Assembly (NCBI GenBank): GCA_024637145.1
Contig: JAGXFQ010000012.1
Location: forward strand, 1-64,000
DNA length: 64,000 nucleotides
Source of the DNA: Desulfobulbaceae bacterium
GTDB lineage: Bacteria; Desulfobacterota; Desulfobulbia; Desulfobulbales; SURF-16
Reading direction: 5' to 3'
Position numbers and translations under genes: made by a program. The notes beneath the pieces are model-generated. The model ran no database searches. It was not told the origin of the DNA and saw only the letters and a list, made by a program, of their open reading frames with translations. Below are positions 51,736 through 59,727 of this stretch, one piece after another (within the stretch, counting starts at the first letter, position 1; the number at the start of each line of letters is the position of its first letter).

Positions 51736-53241
51736 ATGCTGCTCATCTTCCCCCCTCTTGCCAAAGCATGCGAACCGCCGGCCGGTATTGCCCTCCTTGC
51801 CGGGGTCCTGCGCGGCCATGGCCTGCCCTGCACCCTGTTGGACGCCAACATGGAAGGCTTATTATATCTGCTGGCCGCGCCACCCTCTCCCACCGACACC
51901 TGGAGCAGCCGGGCCTGCCGGGGCTTGGCCGCCAACCTGGCCAGCCTCAAAGATCCGCACCTCTACGCCAGCTTCGACCGCTACCAACGCGCCGTGGCCG
52001 ATGTGGGCCGGGTTGTCGATCTCACTGGCCGGCCCCATGGCCTGGGGTTGAGCCTCGCCAACTACCAGGACCAGGCCTTATCGCCGCTGCAAAGCGCGGA
52101 TCTCCTGCAGGCCGCGGCCACCCCCGAGACAAACATCTTTCATCCCTATTTCGCCAAGCGGCTGCCCGAACTGATCGCGACTGCCCAGCCCAAGCTGGTG
52201 GGCATCTCTCTCAACTACCTGAGCCAGGCCATCCCCGCCTTTGCCCTGATCGGCTTCCTTAAAAAAAATTATCCGGCCCTGCCGGTGGTGCTGGGCGGCG
52301 GCCTGGTCACCTCCTGGCTCAGCAATCCCGCCTTCACCAATCCCTTTGCTGAGTTGGTTGATCACCTGGTGGGCGGACCAGGCGCCGGAGCGCTGCTCTC
52401 TCTCCTTGGCGCCCGCGACAACCACCAGCACCATGCTCCTTATTATGATGATCTACCCCTGGACGACTACCTGGCTCCCGGCCTGATTCTCCCCTACGCC
52501 GCTTCTTCCGGCTGTTACTGGAACAGGTGCTCCTTCTGTCCGGAAAAGGCTGAAGGCAACCCTTACCAGCAGTTAGAGCCGGCCGTGGTGCTTACCGACC
52601 TGGCCCAACTGATCAAACGCCACCAGCCTCGCCTCCTCCATTTCCTTGATAACGCTGTCAGCCCCGCCCTGCTCCGCCACCTGGCCCAGCAGCCCCCCGG
52701 CGTCGACTGGTATGGCTTTGCCAGGATAAGCCCGTTGCTGTCCGACCCTGCCTTCTGCAAAAAGTTACGCCAGTCCGGCTGCCTTATGCTGAAGCTCGGT
52801 CTGGAATCGGGCGACCAGGGGGTGCTGACCAGCATGGACAAGGGTATCGAGCTGGACCTGGTTTCTCGCACACTGGCCGCCCTTCAGCAAGCCGGGATCG
52901 CCACCTATGTCTACTTACTCTTTGGCACCCCATCCGAATCCCTGGCTGAAGCCCGCAAGACCCTCGATTTTGTCCGCCGTCACAGCGAGGCGATCACCTT
53001 CCTCAATCTCGCTGTCTTCAACATGCCGGTCTGCGGGCCTGAGGCCACAAGCCTTGCAGTGCGCGACTTCTACGATGCTGATCTCACTCTCTATTCCGAC
53101 TTCACACATCCGCGGGGCTGGAACCGCAAAGAGGTCCGCCGCTTCCTGGACCAGGAGTTTAAACGCGACCCTGCCGTAGCCGCAATCCTGCGCCGCGATC
53201 CGCCTATTTTCACCTCCAACCACGCCGCCTTTTTCTGTTAA
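51736..53241 (+). CDS. Radical SAM protein with N-terminal B12-binding-like domain
   Basis: 501 residues. The N-terminal part (about 1-190) resembles a cobalamin-binding Rossmann region (ppAGIALLAGVLRGHGLPCTLLDANMEG, KLVGISLNYLSQAIPAFALIGFLKKNYPALPVVLGGG), without an obvious DxHxxG. The radical SAM core starts near residue 240, with the cluster motif SSGCYWNRCSFCPE, spaced C-x4-C-x2-C. Later: RLLHFLDNAVS, LMLKLGLESGDQGVL, and YVYLLFGTPSESLAEA. The substrate is unknown; it stands alone. Confidence 0.85.
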   Translation: MLLIFPPLAKACEPPAGIALLAGVLRGHGLPCTLLDANMEGLLYLLAAPPSPTDTWSSRACRGLAANLASLKDPHLYASFDRYQRAVADVGRVVDLTGRPHGLGLSLANYQDQALSPLQSADLLQAAATPETNIFHPYFAKRLPELIATAQPKLVGISLNYLSQAIPAFALIGFLKKNYPALPVVLGGGLVTSWLSNPAFTNPFAELVDHLVGGPGAGALLSLLGARDNHQHHAPYYDDLPLDDYLAPGLILPYAASSGCYWNRCSFCPEKAEGNPYQQLEPAVVLTDLAQLIKRHQPRLLHFLDNAVSPALLRHLAQQPPGVDWYGFARISPLLSDPAFCKKLRQSGCLMLKLGLESGDQGVLTSMDKGIELDLVSRTLAALQQAGIATYVYLLFGTPSESLAEARKTLDFVRRHSEAITFLNLAVFNMPVCGPEATSLAVRDFYDADLTLYSDFTHPRGWNRKEVRRFLDQEFKRDPAVAAILRRDPPIFTSNHAAFFC

Positions 53242-53751
53242 TCACTCAAAAAATGAGCCGGCGGATGCTCCGCACCCCGCAAAAAAAATGCCCCGCCAAC
53301 CCCCTTATCTCCTTGCCATTAGGGGGCCACAGCCGACTAGCAACAGTAATAATGGCTGCCTGGGTATCCGTAAGCCACAGAGCGGCAAAGGATTGCTGTG
53401 CCCCAGACAGCTTCACAGCTGCCCCATACCGCTGAAAAAGAAGGAGGCCCGCTCCAGAAATGGAAAAAGCTTGACAACATCATTCAAACTCAGCTTAAAA
53501 AGAACAAGAAGTCCTCTCAAAAGCCCGCCCTCCGCCCTGCCTGGAGACTCGTTCTGAGATTTTAAAAGAGTACAGAAGCCCTTTGCTGACGAGCCAAAGA
53601 AGATGATCCCCTGCTTATCGTCTTTCACCAAAGAAGCGCGAGGCTGCCACCAGCTGTGACAAAGAACTTCCCCCTTACATTAAAAATGAAAAAGGGCTGC
53701 CCAGCCCCAGGCGATGTCAAGATCCACAATTGATTAAAAATGGAGATGCGA
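53242..53751. other. Gene-free stretch before the RRM gene
   Basis: Short frames are present in both directions but none has a supported start or motif. The A-rich block just before 53752 should hold the RRM leader. Nothing else seen. Confidence 0.4.
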
Positions 53752-54153
53752 ATGAAGCTTTATGTGGGAAATTTGTCATACGAAACGACCGAAGAAGACC
53801 TGCGCCAGACATTTGGCGAATTCGGCCAAGTTGAATCCGCCGCCATTATCAAAGACAAGCACAGCGGGCAATCGAAAGGATTCGGATTCGTGGAGATGGG
53901 CTCTAAATCTGCAGGGCAGGCAGCCATTGATGGTGTCAATGGCAAAGAACTCAAAGGCAGAGCGCTTACCGTTAATGAGGCTCGTCCCCGCACCGAAAGT
54001 CCGGCCGGCCAAGGAAATTACGGCGGCGGCAGAGGCGAACAAGAGCGCGGCAGGAATGGCCAGGGGAATGGCAGAGGCGGACAAGAGCGCGGCAGAGGTG
54101 GTCAGGGGAGTGGCAGAGGTGGACAAGGCGGGGGTGGTCGTAGTAACTACTAA
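53752..54153 (+). CDS. RRM-type RNA-binding protein with Gly/Arg-rich tail
   Basis: About 133 residues. A single RRM has RNP2 LYVGNL at residues 3-8, EEDLRQTFGEFGQVESAAIIKD, and RNP1 KGFGFVEM. The final 45 residues are Gly/Arg/Gln-rich repeats (RGGQERGRGGQGSGRGGQG), an RGG-type tail that aids RNA binding. ATG at 53752 is favoured because GGAG in the upstream codons serves as ribosome site. Such proteins are often cold induced; two cold-shock genes lie nearby. Confidence 0.92.
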   Translation: MKLYVGNLSYETTEEDLRQTFGEFGQVESAAIIKDKHSGQSKGFGFVEMGSKSAGQAAIDGVNGKELKGRALTVNEARPRTESPAGQGNYGGGRGEQERGRNGQGNGRGGQERGRGGQGSGRGGQGGGGRSNY

Positions 54154-54208
54154 CCATCAACCTTTGCCCGTAACAGCCCTGAGCTCCTGAGAGCTGGCCA
54201 CATACGTC

Positions 54209-54248
54209 GCCAAGCCCGACCTGAAAATGGACCGGGCTTGGCTTTTTT
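54209..54248 (+). terminator. Intrinsic terminator after the RRM gene
   Basis: The stem GCCAAGCCCG / CGGGCTTGGC, 14-base loop, followed by six T. It ends the RRM transcript. Confidence 0.85.
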
Positions 54249-54281
54249 GCACGCTCCTTCAAGAAAGGACACCAATAATCA

Positions 54282-55154
54282 ATGCAATTCCTTGTCCCCT
54301 TGGTACCGTCCCTTCTCTTATTGATATTATGCCTTGCCCCAACAAGTGCCATCGCCTTTATCTTCAGACGAGCAACCAGAAATAAAAAACCATCTTTAAC
54401 CATCGACTTCCCGAGGGGCCCGGGACAAACTCTGCGCACAGAGATCGAAGAAGTGACCGCCGATATTCTCACCAAAACGGTCATCATTCCGTTCATCCCG
54501 CTTAGCATCTATTCGATACTCGTCGCCCAATGCACCCTCAGCCCTACCCGACCTGGAAATGCTGTTATTTTCCTCTACCTTATCGGCACAGTGGCCATCA
54601 TTTTTTCGCTCTGCAGAGATGTCTCTACCTTGCTTAACAGAAGAAATTCCTTACGCCTGAAAGAGGAAGGCGAGAGAGCGGTTGGCCAGGAATTATCGAC
54701 CTTAACAGCTGCTGGCTTTAGAATTTTTCATGATTTCCCAGCCCCTGATTTCAAGATAGACCACATAGCCGTTGGCCCCCAGGGAATTTTTATTATTGAG
54801 ACAACACCCCCGGCAAAAAACAAAAAAGAGGGCCAACAACAGAGCACGGTTCACTTTGACGATGAAAAATTGATCCTTCCCGGCGGCGGCGTAGAACAAC
54901 CAGCCAAAGAGGCCACAGACAAATCTGTCTGGCTGGAAAAGTGGCTCGAGAAATCAACAGGAGAACTCCATAAAACAACAGCGGTGATTGCTGTTTTGGG
55001 CTGGGCCCTTGACGGGGCGGGATCAGGGAAAGTGAAAATCTATAACGGCAAGGACCCCGCCTTTTTAGCCGGCGGGCCAATTGTCCTCAATCAAAGCCAC
55101 ATAGAATCTGTCTCTTTGCTCGTCGCCAACAAGTACCGCCCCGGGTTGCCGTAA
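54282..55154 (+). CDS. Membrane protein with a NERD domain
   Basis: 290 residues. Membrane segments lie at about 1-28 and 65-110. A cytoplasmic domain from about residue 128 has the NERD signature: GERAVGQELSTLTAAGFRIFHDF, then DFKIDHIAVGPQGIFIIETT, whose Asp and Glu belong to the nuclease-like core. The typical Lys after Glu-Thr is replaced by PPAKNKK. NERD is considered a nuclease-related domain, often in plasmid or signalling proteins; the role is unknown. No partner gene. Confidence 0.8.
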   Translation: MQFLVPLVPSLLLLILCLAPTSAIAFIFRRATRNKKPSLTIDFPRGPGQTLRTEIEEVTADILTKTVIIPFIPLSIYSILVAQCTLSPTRPGNAVIFLYLIGTVAIIFSLCRDVSTLLNRRNSLRLKEEGERAVGQELSTLTAAGFRIFHDFPAPDFKIDHIAVGPQGIFIIETTPPAKNKKEGQQQSTVHFDDEKLILPGGGVEQPAKEATDKSVWLEKWLEKSTGELHKTTAVIAVLGWALDGAGSGKVKIYNGKDPAFLAGGPIVLNQSHIESVSLLVANKYRPGLP

Positions 55155-55545
55155 AGTCGGAGCAGGAATGTCACCCCCAAGAAGTTTGTAACAGCCGCGT
55201 CCCTTCTTCCTGTGCCCCGCACTTCTCTTACCCGAAACGGAGCTCATAGCCCCTTAAGGTCTGCTTTTTTTTTGCCAGAACCTGCTCCCTTCGCAACCAT
55301 TCCAGGCAACAATCACCTTGGCCGCCAGTCGGTATCAAAACGCCCCCCAGGCCGGCTGCCGGCTTTTGGCTCTTGCTCTTTCCAGACAACAGAAAAAGAA
55401 AAAAACAGAGGATAGCTGGAAAGAAGGTGGTCATGGATCGCATTACTTGACCCGGATGGGTGCAAATGGTAAAGAGGGCAGTCGATCTTAACATCCGGCT
55501 TTTACTATCATAACCGGCACAAACCTGCCTCCTCATCATATTAAA
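55155..55545. other. Gene-free stretch
   Basis: No supported coding frame, terminator or RNA gene was seen. It precedes a Cys-cluster gene with a weak start site. Confidence 0.4.
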
Positions 55546-56322
55546 ATGGGCGATCCTGACAAGCACGTGAAAATATTTCCAGACGGCATGATCCCTTTAG
55601 GCAAAGATTCCTTCTCCTTCGCCTGCCATCCCGGGGTCTCCTGCTGGCTTACCTGTTGCCGCAATGTGGACATGCTCCTCTATCCCTATGATATTATCCT
55701 CCTCAAAAATCATCTGGGTATCCGCTCTGACGAATTTCTGGAACGGTACGTCAAGGTGGTGCAAGGGCCTTATTCCACCTTTCCGGCCCTGATGATGAAA
55801 ATGAACGACAGCAAGGCCTGCCCCTTCCTGGCACCTGAAGGCTGCTCCGTCTATGAGAACAGACCCTCTGCCTGCCGCATGTACCCCCTGGAACGGGCCG
55901 TTGATCGCACCGCGACAAAGGGCCGGGCCGATGAGTTCTATTTTCTCACCAATCATGACTACTGCAAAGGCCACGCTGAAGATAAAAGATGGAGTGTCAA
56001 AGAGTGGCTGCGGGACCAAAAGCTGCTGATCCATAACAGTCAGGCAGACCGATGGGCCGAGATGGACACCCTCTTTGCCTCCCAGCCCTGGGCCGGAGAA
56101 GGCGCAGCAGGACCACGTCAGAAACTCGCCTTTCTCGCCTGTTATAATATCGACGGCTTTCGCGACTATATTGGCGCCAAAAATATTCTTGCCGACTTTA
56201 AGATGGCGGCCACCCGGGTCCGCTCCCTTGAACGGGACGATCTCTCCCTGCTTTCCTTTGGTTATGACTGGTTGCAACTCGTACTCACCGGCGCCCCCAC
56301 CCTGAAAAGAAGGAAGAAATAA
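55546..56322 (+). CDS. YkgJ-family cysteine-cluster protein, long form
   Basis: 258 residues. The family Cys motifs are visible: FACHPGVSCWLTCCRN near the N terminus, then ACPFLAPEGCSVYENRPSACRMYPLER, and a later Cys (HDYCKGH). These resemble the putative metal-binding site of the smaller YkgJ-family gene at 3510. The C-terminal third is helical with no clear motif. Function unknown. It lies 48 bases upstream of the DUF5063 gene. Confidence 0.82.
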   Translation: MGDPDKHVKIFPDGMIPLGKDSFSFACHPGVSCWLTCCRNVDMLLYPYDIILLKNHLGIRSDEFLERYVKVVQGPYSTFPALMMKMNDSKACPFLAPEGCSVYENRPSACRMYPLERAVDRTATKGRADEFYFLTNHDYCKGHAEDKRWSVKEWLRDQKLLIHNSQADRWAEMDTLFASQPWAGEGAAGPRQKLAFLACYNIDGFRDYIGAKNILADFKMAATRVRSLERDDLSLLSFGYDWLQLVLTGAPTLKRRKK

Positions 56323-56370
56323 CTCTTCCAGCTTGCCCTTAGCAGCCCCCCCCTCTGCCCCCCTCCACAC

Positions 56371-56895
56371 ATGACGCCCTTGAATCACGATCTTGACCCC
56401 CATAACATCTTTATCAGTGAAGACCTGGAAGCCATCCTCACCTTTGCCGAGATTGCCGATGAATTCTGCGACTGGGTTGAGGTGGGACCGGAGGATTACG
56501 AGGATGAAATCTACTCAGCCTTAAATCTCCTCTCCGCCCTCTACCAACAGATTCTGCAGGTGCCCGAAGTGGAGCCCCATTATGAGGATATCGATCTTCT
56601 CGGCCTCCACCACCGGGAGGCCCTGGAGATTGTCGAGCGCTTTGACGACCTGCCCTTTCACAGGTACCAATCGATTATCGACCCTCTGGCGGACAAAGAG
56701 CAAACCTCGGAAAGCCGCGACATCAGAATCGACCTTAAAAATATCTATCTTGAGATCCGCGAAGGCCTCAATCTCTACCAGGATGGCAAGCGGCCCAGCG
56801 CTGTTTTTCACTGGACATCTTCCTTTGCCTTTGAGTGGGGGCGGCATGTGGTGGATGCCCAGAAGGCCCTGCACGCTTTTTTGGCCAGGGTGTAA
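56371..56895 (+). CDS. DUF5063-like protein
   Basis: 174 residues, very acidic. Family-like features: ADEFCDWVEVGPEDYEDEI, a central YQSIIDPLADKE, IDLKNIYLEIREGLNLYQDG and the C-terminal FHWTSSFAFEWGRHVVDAQKALHAFLA. Function not known. Co-directional with the YkgJ gene upstream. The ATG at 56371 lacks a strong ribosome site, so the start is moderately sure. Confidence 0.75.
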   Translation: MTPLNHDLDPHNIFISEDLEAILTFAEIADEFCDWVEVGPEDYEDEIYSALNLLSALYQQILQVPEVEPHYEDIDLLGLHHREALEIVERFDDLPFHRYQSIIDPLADKEQTSESRDIRIDLKNIYLEIREGLNLYQDGKRPSAVFHWTSSFAFEWGRHVVDAQKALHAFLARV

Positions 56896-56976
56896 ATTTC
56901 CTGCGGCGAGAAAGGTTCGGCCCGTAAGGGGCTCCCCGCGGCACAGAGGACGGGCGTCCTCACCCCTTGTGATCAG

Positions 56977-57555
56977 CTAAAGATGGAAACCAAAGAGGCC
57001 GAGATGGTCAAAAAGAATCTTGGTTCCGATGGCAATGAGGATAATGCCGCCGACACGCTCAATCTTCCCCTCAAAAAGATGACCGACCTTATCACCGATG
57101 ATCACCCCAGCCACAGACATGACCAGGGTCACCAGAGCGATAATCAGGGCCGGGGCTATAATGTCCACTTCAATCCAGGAAAAGGTAAGGCCGACAGCCA
57201 GGGCATCAATGCTGGTGGCGAAAGAAAGAAGCAGAAGCCGGGTAGCGTTTAAGGCAAAGTCCTTTGCCCTGGCCTCCTCATCAATGACAAAAGACTCATA
57301 AATCATCTTCCCACCAATGCCAAGAAGGAGAATGAAGGCCACCCAATGGTCGATGCCGGCGATCATATCGCGGAATCCCACCCCGGCAAACCAGCCGATT
57401 ATGGGCATAACCCCCTGAAAGAACCCAAAGGCCGCGGCTATGACCGCAATATGCCTTATCCTCAGATTTTTAATGGCCACACCGCTGGCAATGGCGACGG
57501 CAAAAGCGTCCATGGCAAGGCCAATGGCTATAAAGCATACAGAAAGGAGGTTCAT
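56977..57555 (-). CDS. mntP: Manganese efflux pump MntP
   Basis: 192 residues with six hydrophobic segments. Family features: AIGLAMDAFAVAIASGVAIK near the start and LLSFATSIDALAVGLTFSW in the second half, both with the conserved Asp used for Mn2+. The ATG at 57555 matches the family start and overlaps the stop of a short upstream frame; a longer frame from a TTG at 57645 would add 30 residues unlike the family. Exports Mn2+ across the inner membrane. No known Mn riboswitch was confirmed upstream. Confidence 0.92.
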   Translation of the reverse strand: MNLLSVCFIAIGLAMDAFAVAIASGVAIKNLRIRHIAVIAAAFGFFQGVMPIIGWFAGVGFRDMIAGIDHWVAFILLLGIGGKMIYESFVIDEEARAKDFALNATRLLLLSFATSIDALAVGLTFSWIEVDIIAPALIIALVTLVMSVAGVIIGDKVGHLFEGKIERVGGIILIAIGTKILFDHLGLFGFHL

Positions 57556-57623
57556 GGGTGGCAGAGGCGCCCCGCTCTCTTGGTCAGGCTCAAGGCCGGA
57601 GGCTGGAATAAAAAAATATTCAT
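57552..57623 (-). CDS. Possible leader peptide coupled to mntP
   Basis: A 23-codon frame begins with ATG at 57621-57623, after GGAG about 11 bases away. It ends in TGA overlapping the mntP ATG (CCATGA). The peptide (MNIFLFQPP…RLCHP) has no known homologue to me. mntP itself has no evident Shine-Dalgarno sequence, so translation coupling is plausible. It may also be chance. Confidence 0.4.
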   Translation of the reverse strand: MNIFLFQPPALSLTKRAGRLCHP

Positions 57624-57696
57624 ATTTTTCTTTTTCTCCTTGCAAAAGGAAACAAGAGCCGCTATCTTAAGATTCAATTGCAGCTTTTATATTTAA

Positions 57697-58074
57697 GTTT
57701 CTCTGTTTTCACCTTATAAGTCACCGAACGTCTTCTTTAAAAATTCGTCCGCAGACGGTAAAAGTTATAGCCCACCAGTTAAAAGTTTCATCACAACAAC
57801 CTATACCGGAAGCAAGCGCGACGACATATCAGACAAAGCCCTTCATACCGTACAAGAGGAAAAAAATCTAGCAGTCTCCAGCCATCACTTATTACCTTAC
57901 TGGCTCCTGGGTAGATTAAAAGCACTATCTGAAATAGATCAATTAAAGAAACAGATGCAGAGACGTTCGGAGAAAATTACCGAGCCTGGCAGTACCGAAC
58001 TATCCTTCCCTTCGAAGTATTCTCCTATTGCTCTCTCCCCCCAGTATTCTGCATTACCCCTATTATTTTATTAA
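57697..58074 (+). other. Long open frame without a standard start codon
   Basis: A stop-free plus-strand frame of 125 codons follows TAA at 57694-57696 and ends in TAA at 58072-58074, with no ATG, GTG or TTG near its left end. The middle (KALHTVQEEKNLAVSSHHLL, LKALSEIDQLKKQMQRRSEK) has protein-like composition. It may be a gene remnant or chance in AT-rich DNA. No RBS. It overlaps the likely promoter and 5' leader of the cold-shock gene at 58216. Confidence 0.3.
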
Positions 58075-58117
58075 ATTAAGAACCACTTAAGACATTAGAA
58101 ATCAGATTTATTTATTC

Positions 58118-58135
58118 AGTTTGGATAACCAAACT
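58118..58135 (+). other. Hairpin in the presumed cold-shock mRNA leader
   Basis: AGTTTGG-ATAA-CCAAACT is a perfect 7-bp stem with a 4-base loop; a second smaller inverted repeat (CCGAC / GTCGG) follows at about 58142-58165. Such leader structure is common in cspA-type mRNAs, where it senses temperature; this role is inferred. Confidence 0.4.
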
Positions 58136-58215
58136 ATCAAGCCGACTTTTTAAAATCTGTCGGTCATATTAAAAGCGGTTCCAGATAGGGACCAAGCACA
58201 AAGGAGTAGTACAAA

Positions 58216-58416
58216 ATGGCAGAAGGAACAGTTAAATGGTTTAACGATGCAAAAGGTTTTGGTTTTATTGAGCAGGATGGTGGCAACGATGTATTCGTCC
58301 ATTTCTCTGCCATTAAAAACGAAGGATTCAAATCCCTCCAGGAAGGCGCCCGCGTGACCTTTGATGTTGTTGAAGGCCCCAAGGGACCTGCAGCTGAGAA
58401 CGTTATGCAGCAGTAA
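58216..58416 (+). CDS. Cold-shock protein, CspA family (copy 1)
   Basis: 66 residues: [20 protein letters not shown] carries RNP1 (KGFGFI), DVFVHFSAI carries RNP2. One OB-fold domain binding single-stranded RNA/DNA as an RNA chaperone. AAAGGAG precedes the ATG. A strong terminator follows at 58439. A second gene on the minus strand (62534-62734) encodes a close paralogue. Confidence 0.96.
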   Translation: MAEGTVKWFNDAKGFGFIEQDGGNDVFVHFSAIKNEGFKSLQEGARVTFDVVEGPKGPAAENVMQQ

Positions 58417-58438
58417 GCCTATCCGGCATGCAAAAAAA

Positions 58439-58476
58439 GCGGGTGCTCCAGCAATGGAGCACCCGCTTTTTTTTTT
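58439..58476 (+). terminator. Intrinsic terminator after csp copy 1
   Basis: A perfect 12-bp stem GCGGGTGCTCCA / TGGAGCACCCGC with loop GCAA, followed by ten T. Preceding A residues also allow function for the minus strand. Confidence 0.95.
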
Positions 58477-58565
58477 GCCCAGCAAGAGTCAAGAAGGTAA
58501 GCGAATTTCCAACCCTGACCTGCAGCGCCTGACCTCATCTCTCCCCGGCCACAGGCCCTTTAAGC

Positions 58566-58979
58566 CTACTCATCCACTTTGCGGCGCATGCTTTTCACAT
58601 TGGCCCGTTGACTCTTTTTCACCAGCCTCTTTTGCTGTGAGCCAAAGGTGGCCTTGGTGGCCTTCCTCTTTTTTTCCACCCGAGTGACACTCTTGATCAA
58701 GGAGTGCAAGCGCGCCAAGGCATCTTCACGATTTTTTTCAAGACTGCGATGCCCCTGGGCCTTGATGATTATCTGGCCATTTTTGGTAAGGCGATGGTCC
58801 GTTATGCCAAGCAGACGTGTTTTATAAAAATCTGGAAGAGAGGAGTTACGGATATCAAAACGCAGATGAACGGCGGAGGAGACCTTGTTGACATTCTGGC
58901 CACCGGCCCCCTGGGCACGAATAGCCGTAATTTCAATTTCACCATCTGGAATGCTAACGTTCTGGGAAATAGGGAGCAT
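58566..58979 (-). CDS. arfB: Alternative ribosome-rescue factor B (ArfB/YaeJ)
   Basis: 137 residues. The GGQ-domain motif is in AIRAQGAGGQNVNKVSSAVHLRF, which hydrolyses peptidyl-tRNA on stalled ribosomes. The C-terminal tail is highly basic (KKRKATKATFGSQQKRLVKKSQRANVKSMRRK) and enters the mRNA channel. Length and tail match ArfB rather than a full release factor, because the codon-recognition domain is absent. AGAGG precedes the ATG. Confidence 0.93.
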   Translation of the reverse strand: MLPISQNVSIPDGEIEITAIRAQGAGGQNVNKVSSAVHLRFDIRNSSLPDFYKTRLLGITDHRLTKNGQIIIKAQGHRSLEKNREDALARLHSLIKSVTRVEKKRKATKATFGSQQKRLVKKSQRANVKSMRRKVDE

Positions 58980-59141
58980 GACAGCCTCTGAAAATTTGAG
59001 AGCAAAAAGAGGAAAATAGTATTCTGACAGTGGCGGCCTTAAGACAGACCAGAGGGCCTTTTTACAATAAGCGTTGGCTACTTATTTCATCATCAGCCAA
59101 GACCCCTACGATTTTCCACCATAAGGCTGACAGGCCGCCAC

Positions 59142-59672
59142 TTACGCCCCACCCTTGGCCCTTGCCTGCAAGGCCTTGATAAAGAGCCAGCCATAATCCA
59201 AAGCGGCCATCACACTCAAGAGCACTGCCGCCATCAACACAGGATCTGTGTAGGCAGGAAAAAGGAGAACCACGACAAACAGCAGAAACTGTCCTGCCGT
59301 GGCGATCTTTCCTGACAAGCGGGCATCCATATCCTGAAAGGAATGCCAGCGACGAAGACGTAATGCATAGGCAGCGGCAAAGGCCACGGTAAGATCACGG
59401 GCGAGAAGAGCAGGCACAAACCAGAAGGGAAATTTGCTGGTACAGACCAAGGTGAGAAGGACGATGAGGACAAAGGTCTTATCAGCAACCGCATCCAGCA
59501 GACCGCCCTGCCAACTTGCCACCTGCCAACGCCTGGCAATCCAGCCATCCAGAAAATCCGTGCAGCCACCGGCGACGATAAGCCAGATCCAGTAGCTCTC
59601 CGGCATAAAGGGAAAGAGGAAGGCCATTGCCAGTCGCAGCGCTGATAAAATATTGGGTACAAACCGCATCAC
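59142..59672 (-). CDS. CDP-alcohol phosphatidyltransferase
   Basis: 176 residues, about five to six membrane helices. The family motif D-G-x2-A-R-x8-G-x3-D-x3-D is intact: FLDGWIARRWQVASWQGGLLDAVADK. It joins a CDP-activated alcohol to another alcohol, as PgsA or PssA do in phospholipid synthesis. The start may be the ATG at 59669 or the GTG at 59672; AGAGGGGG lies upstream. It is 55 bases downstream of the CarS-like fusion, which could supply the CDP-lipid. Confidence 0.9.
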   Translation of the reverse strand: MMRFVPNILSALRLAMAFLFPFMPESYWIWLIVAGGCTDFLDGWIARRWQVASWQGGLLDAVADKTFVLIVLLTLVCTSKFPFWFVPALLARDLTVAFAAAYALRLRRWHSFQDMDARLSGKIATAGQFLLFVVVLLFPAYTDPVLMAAVLLSVMAALDYGWLFIKALQARAKGGA

Positions 59673-59727
59673 GTTCCCCCTCTCATATTTAATCCCATAT
59701 CATTCTCTGGACGAAAAGAGATCATTT

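Noticed and set aside
57556-57700. A yybP-ykoY manganese riboswitch upstream of mntP
   Set aside because: The GGGGAGUAG core and matching 3' stem of that class are not visible, although the GACCAAGAGAGC stretch looked suggestive at first.
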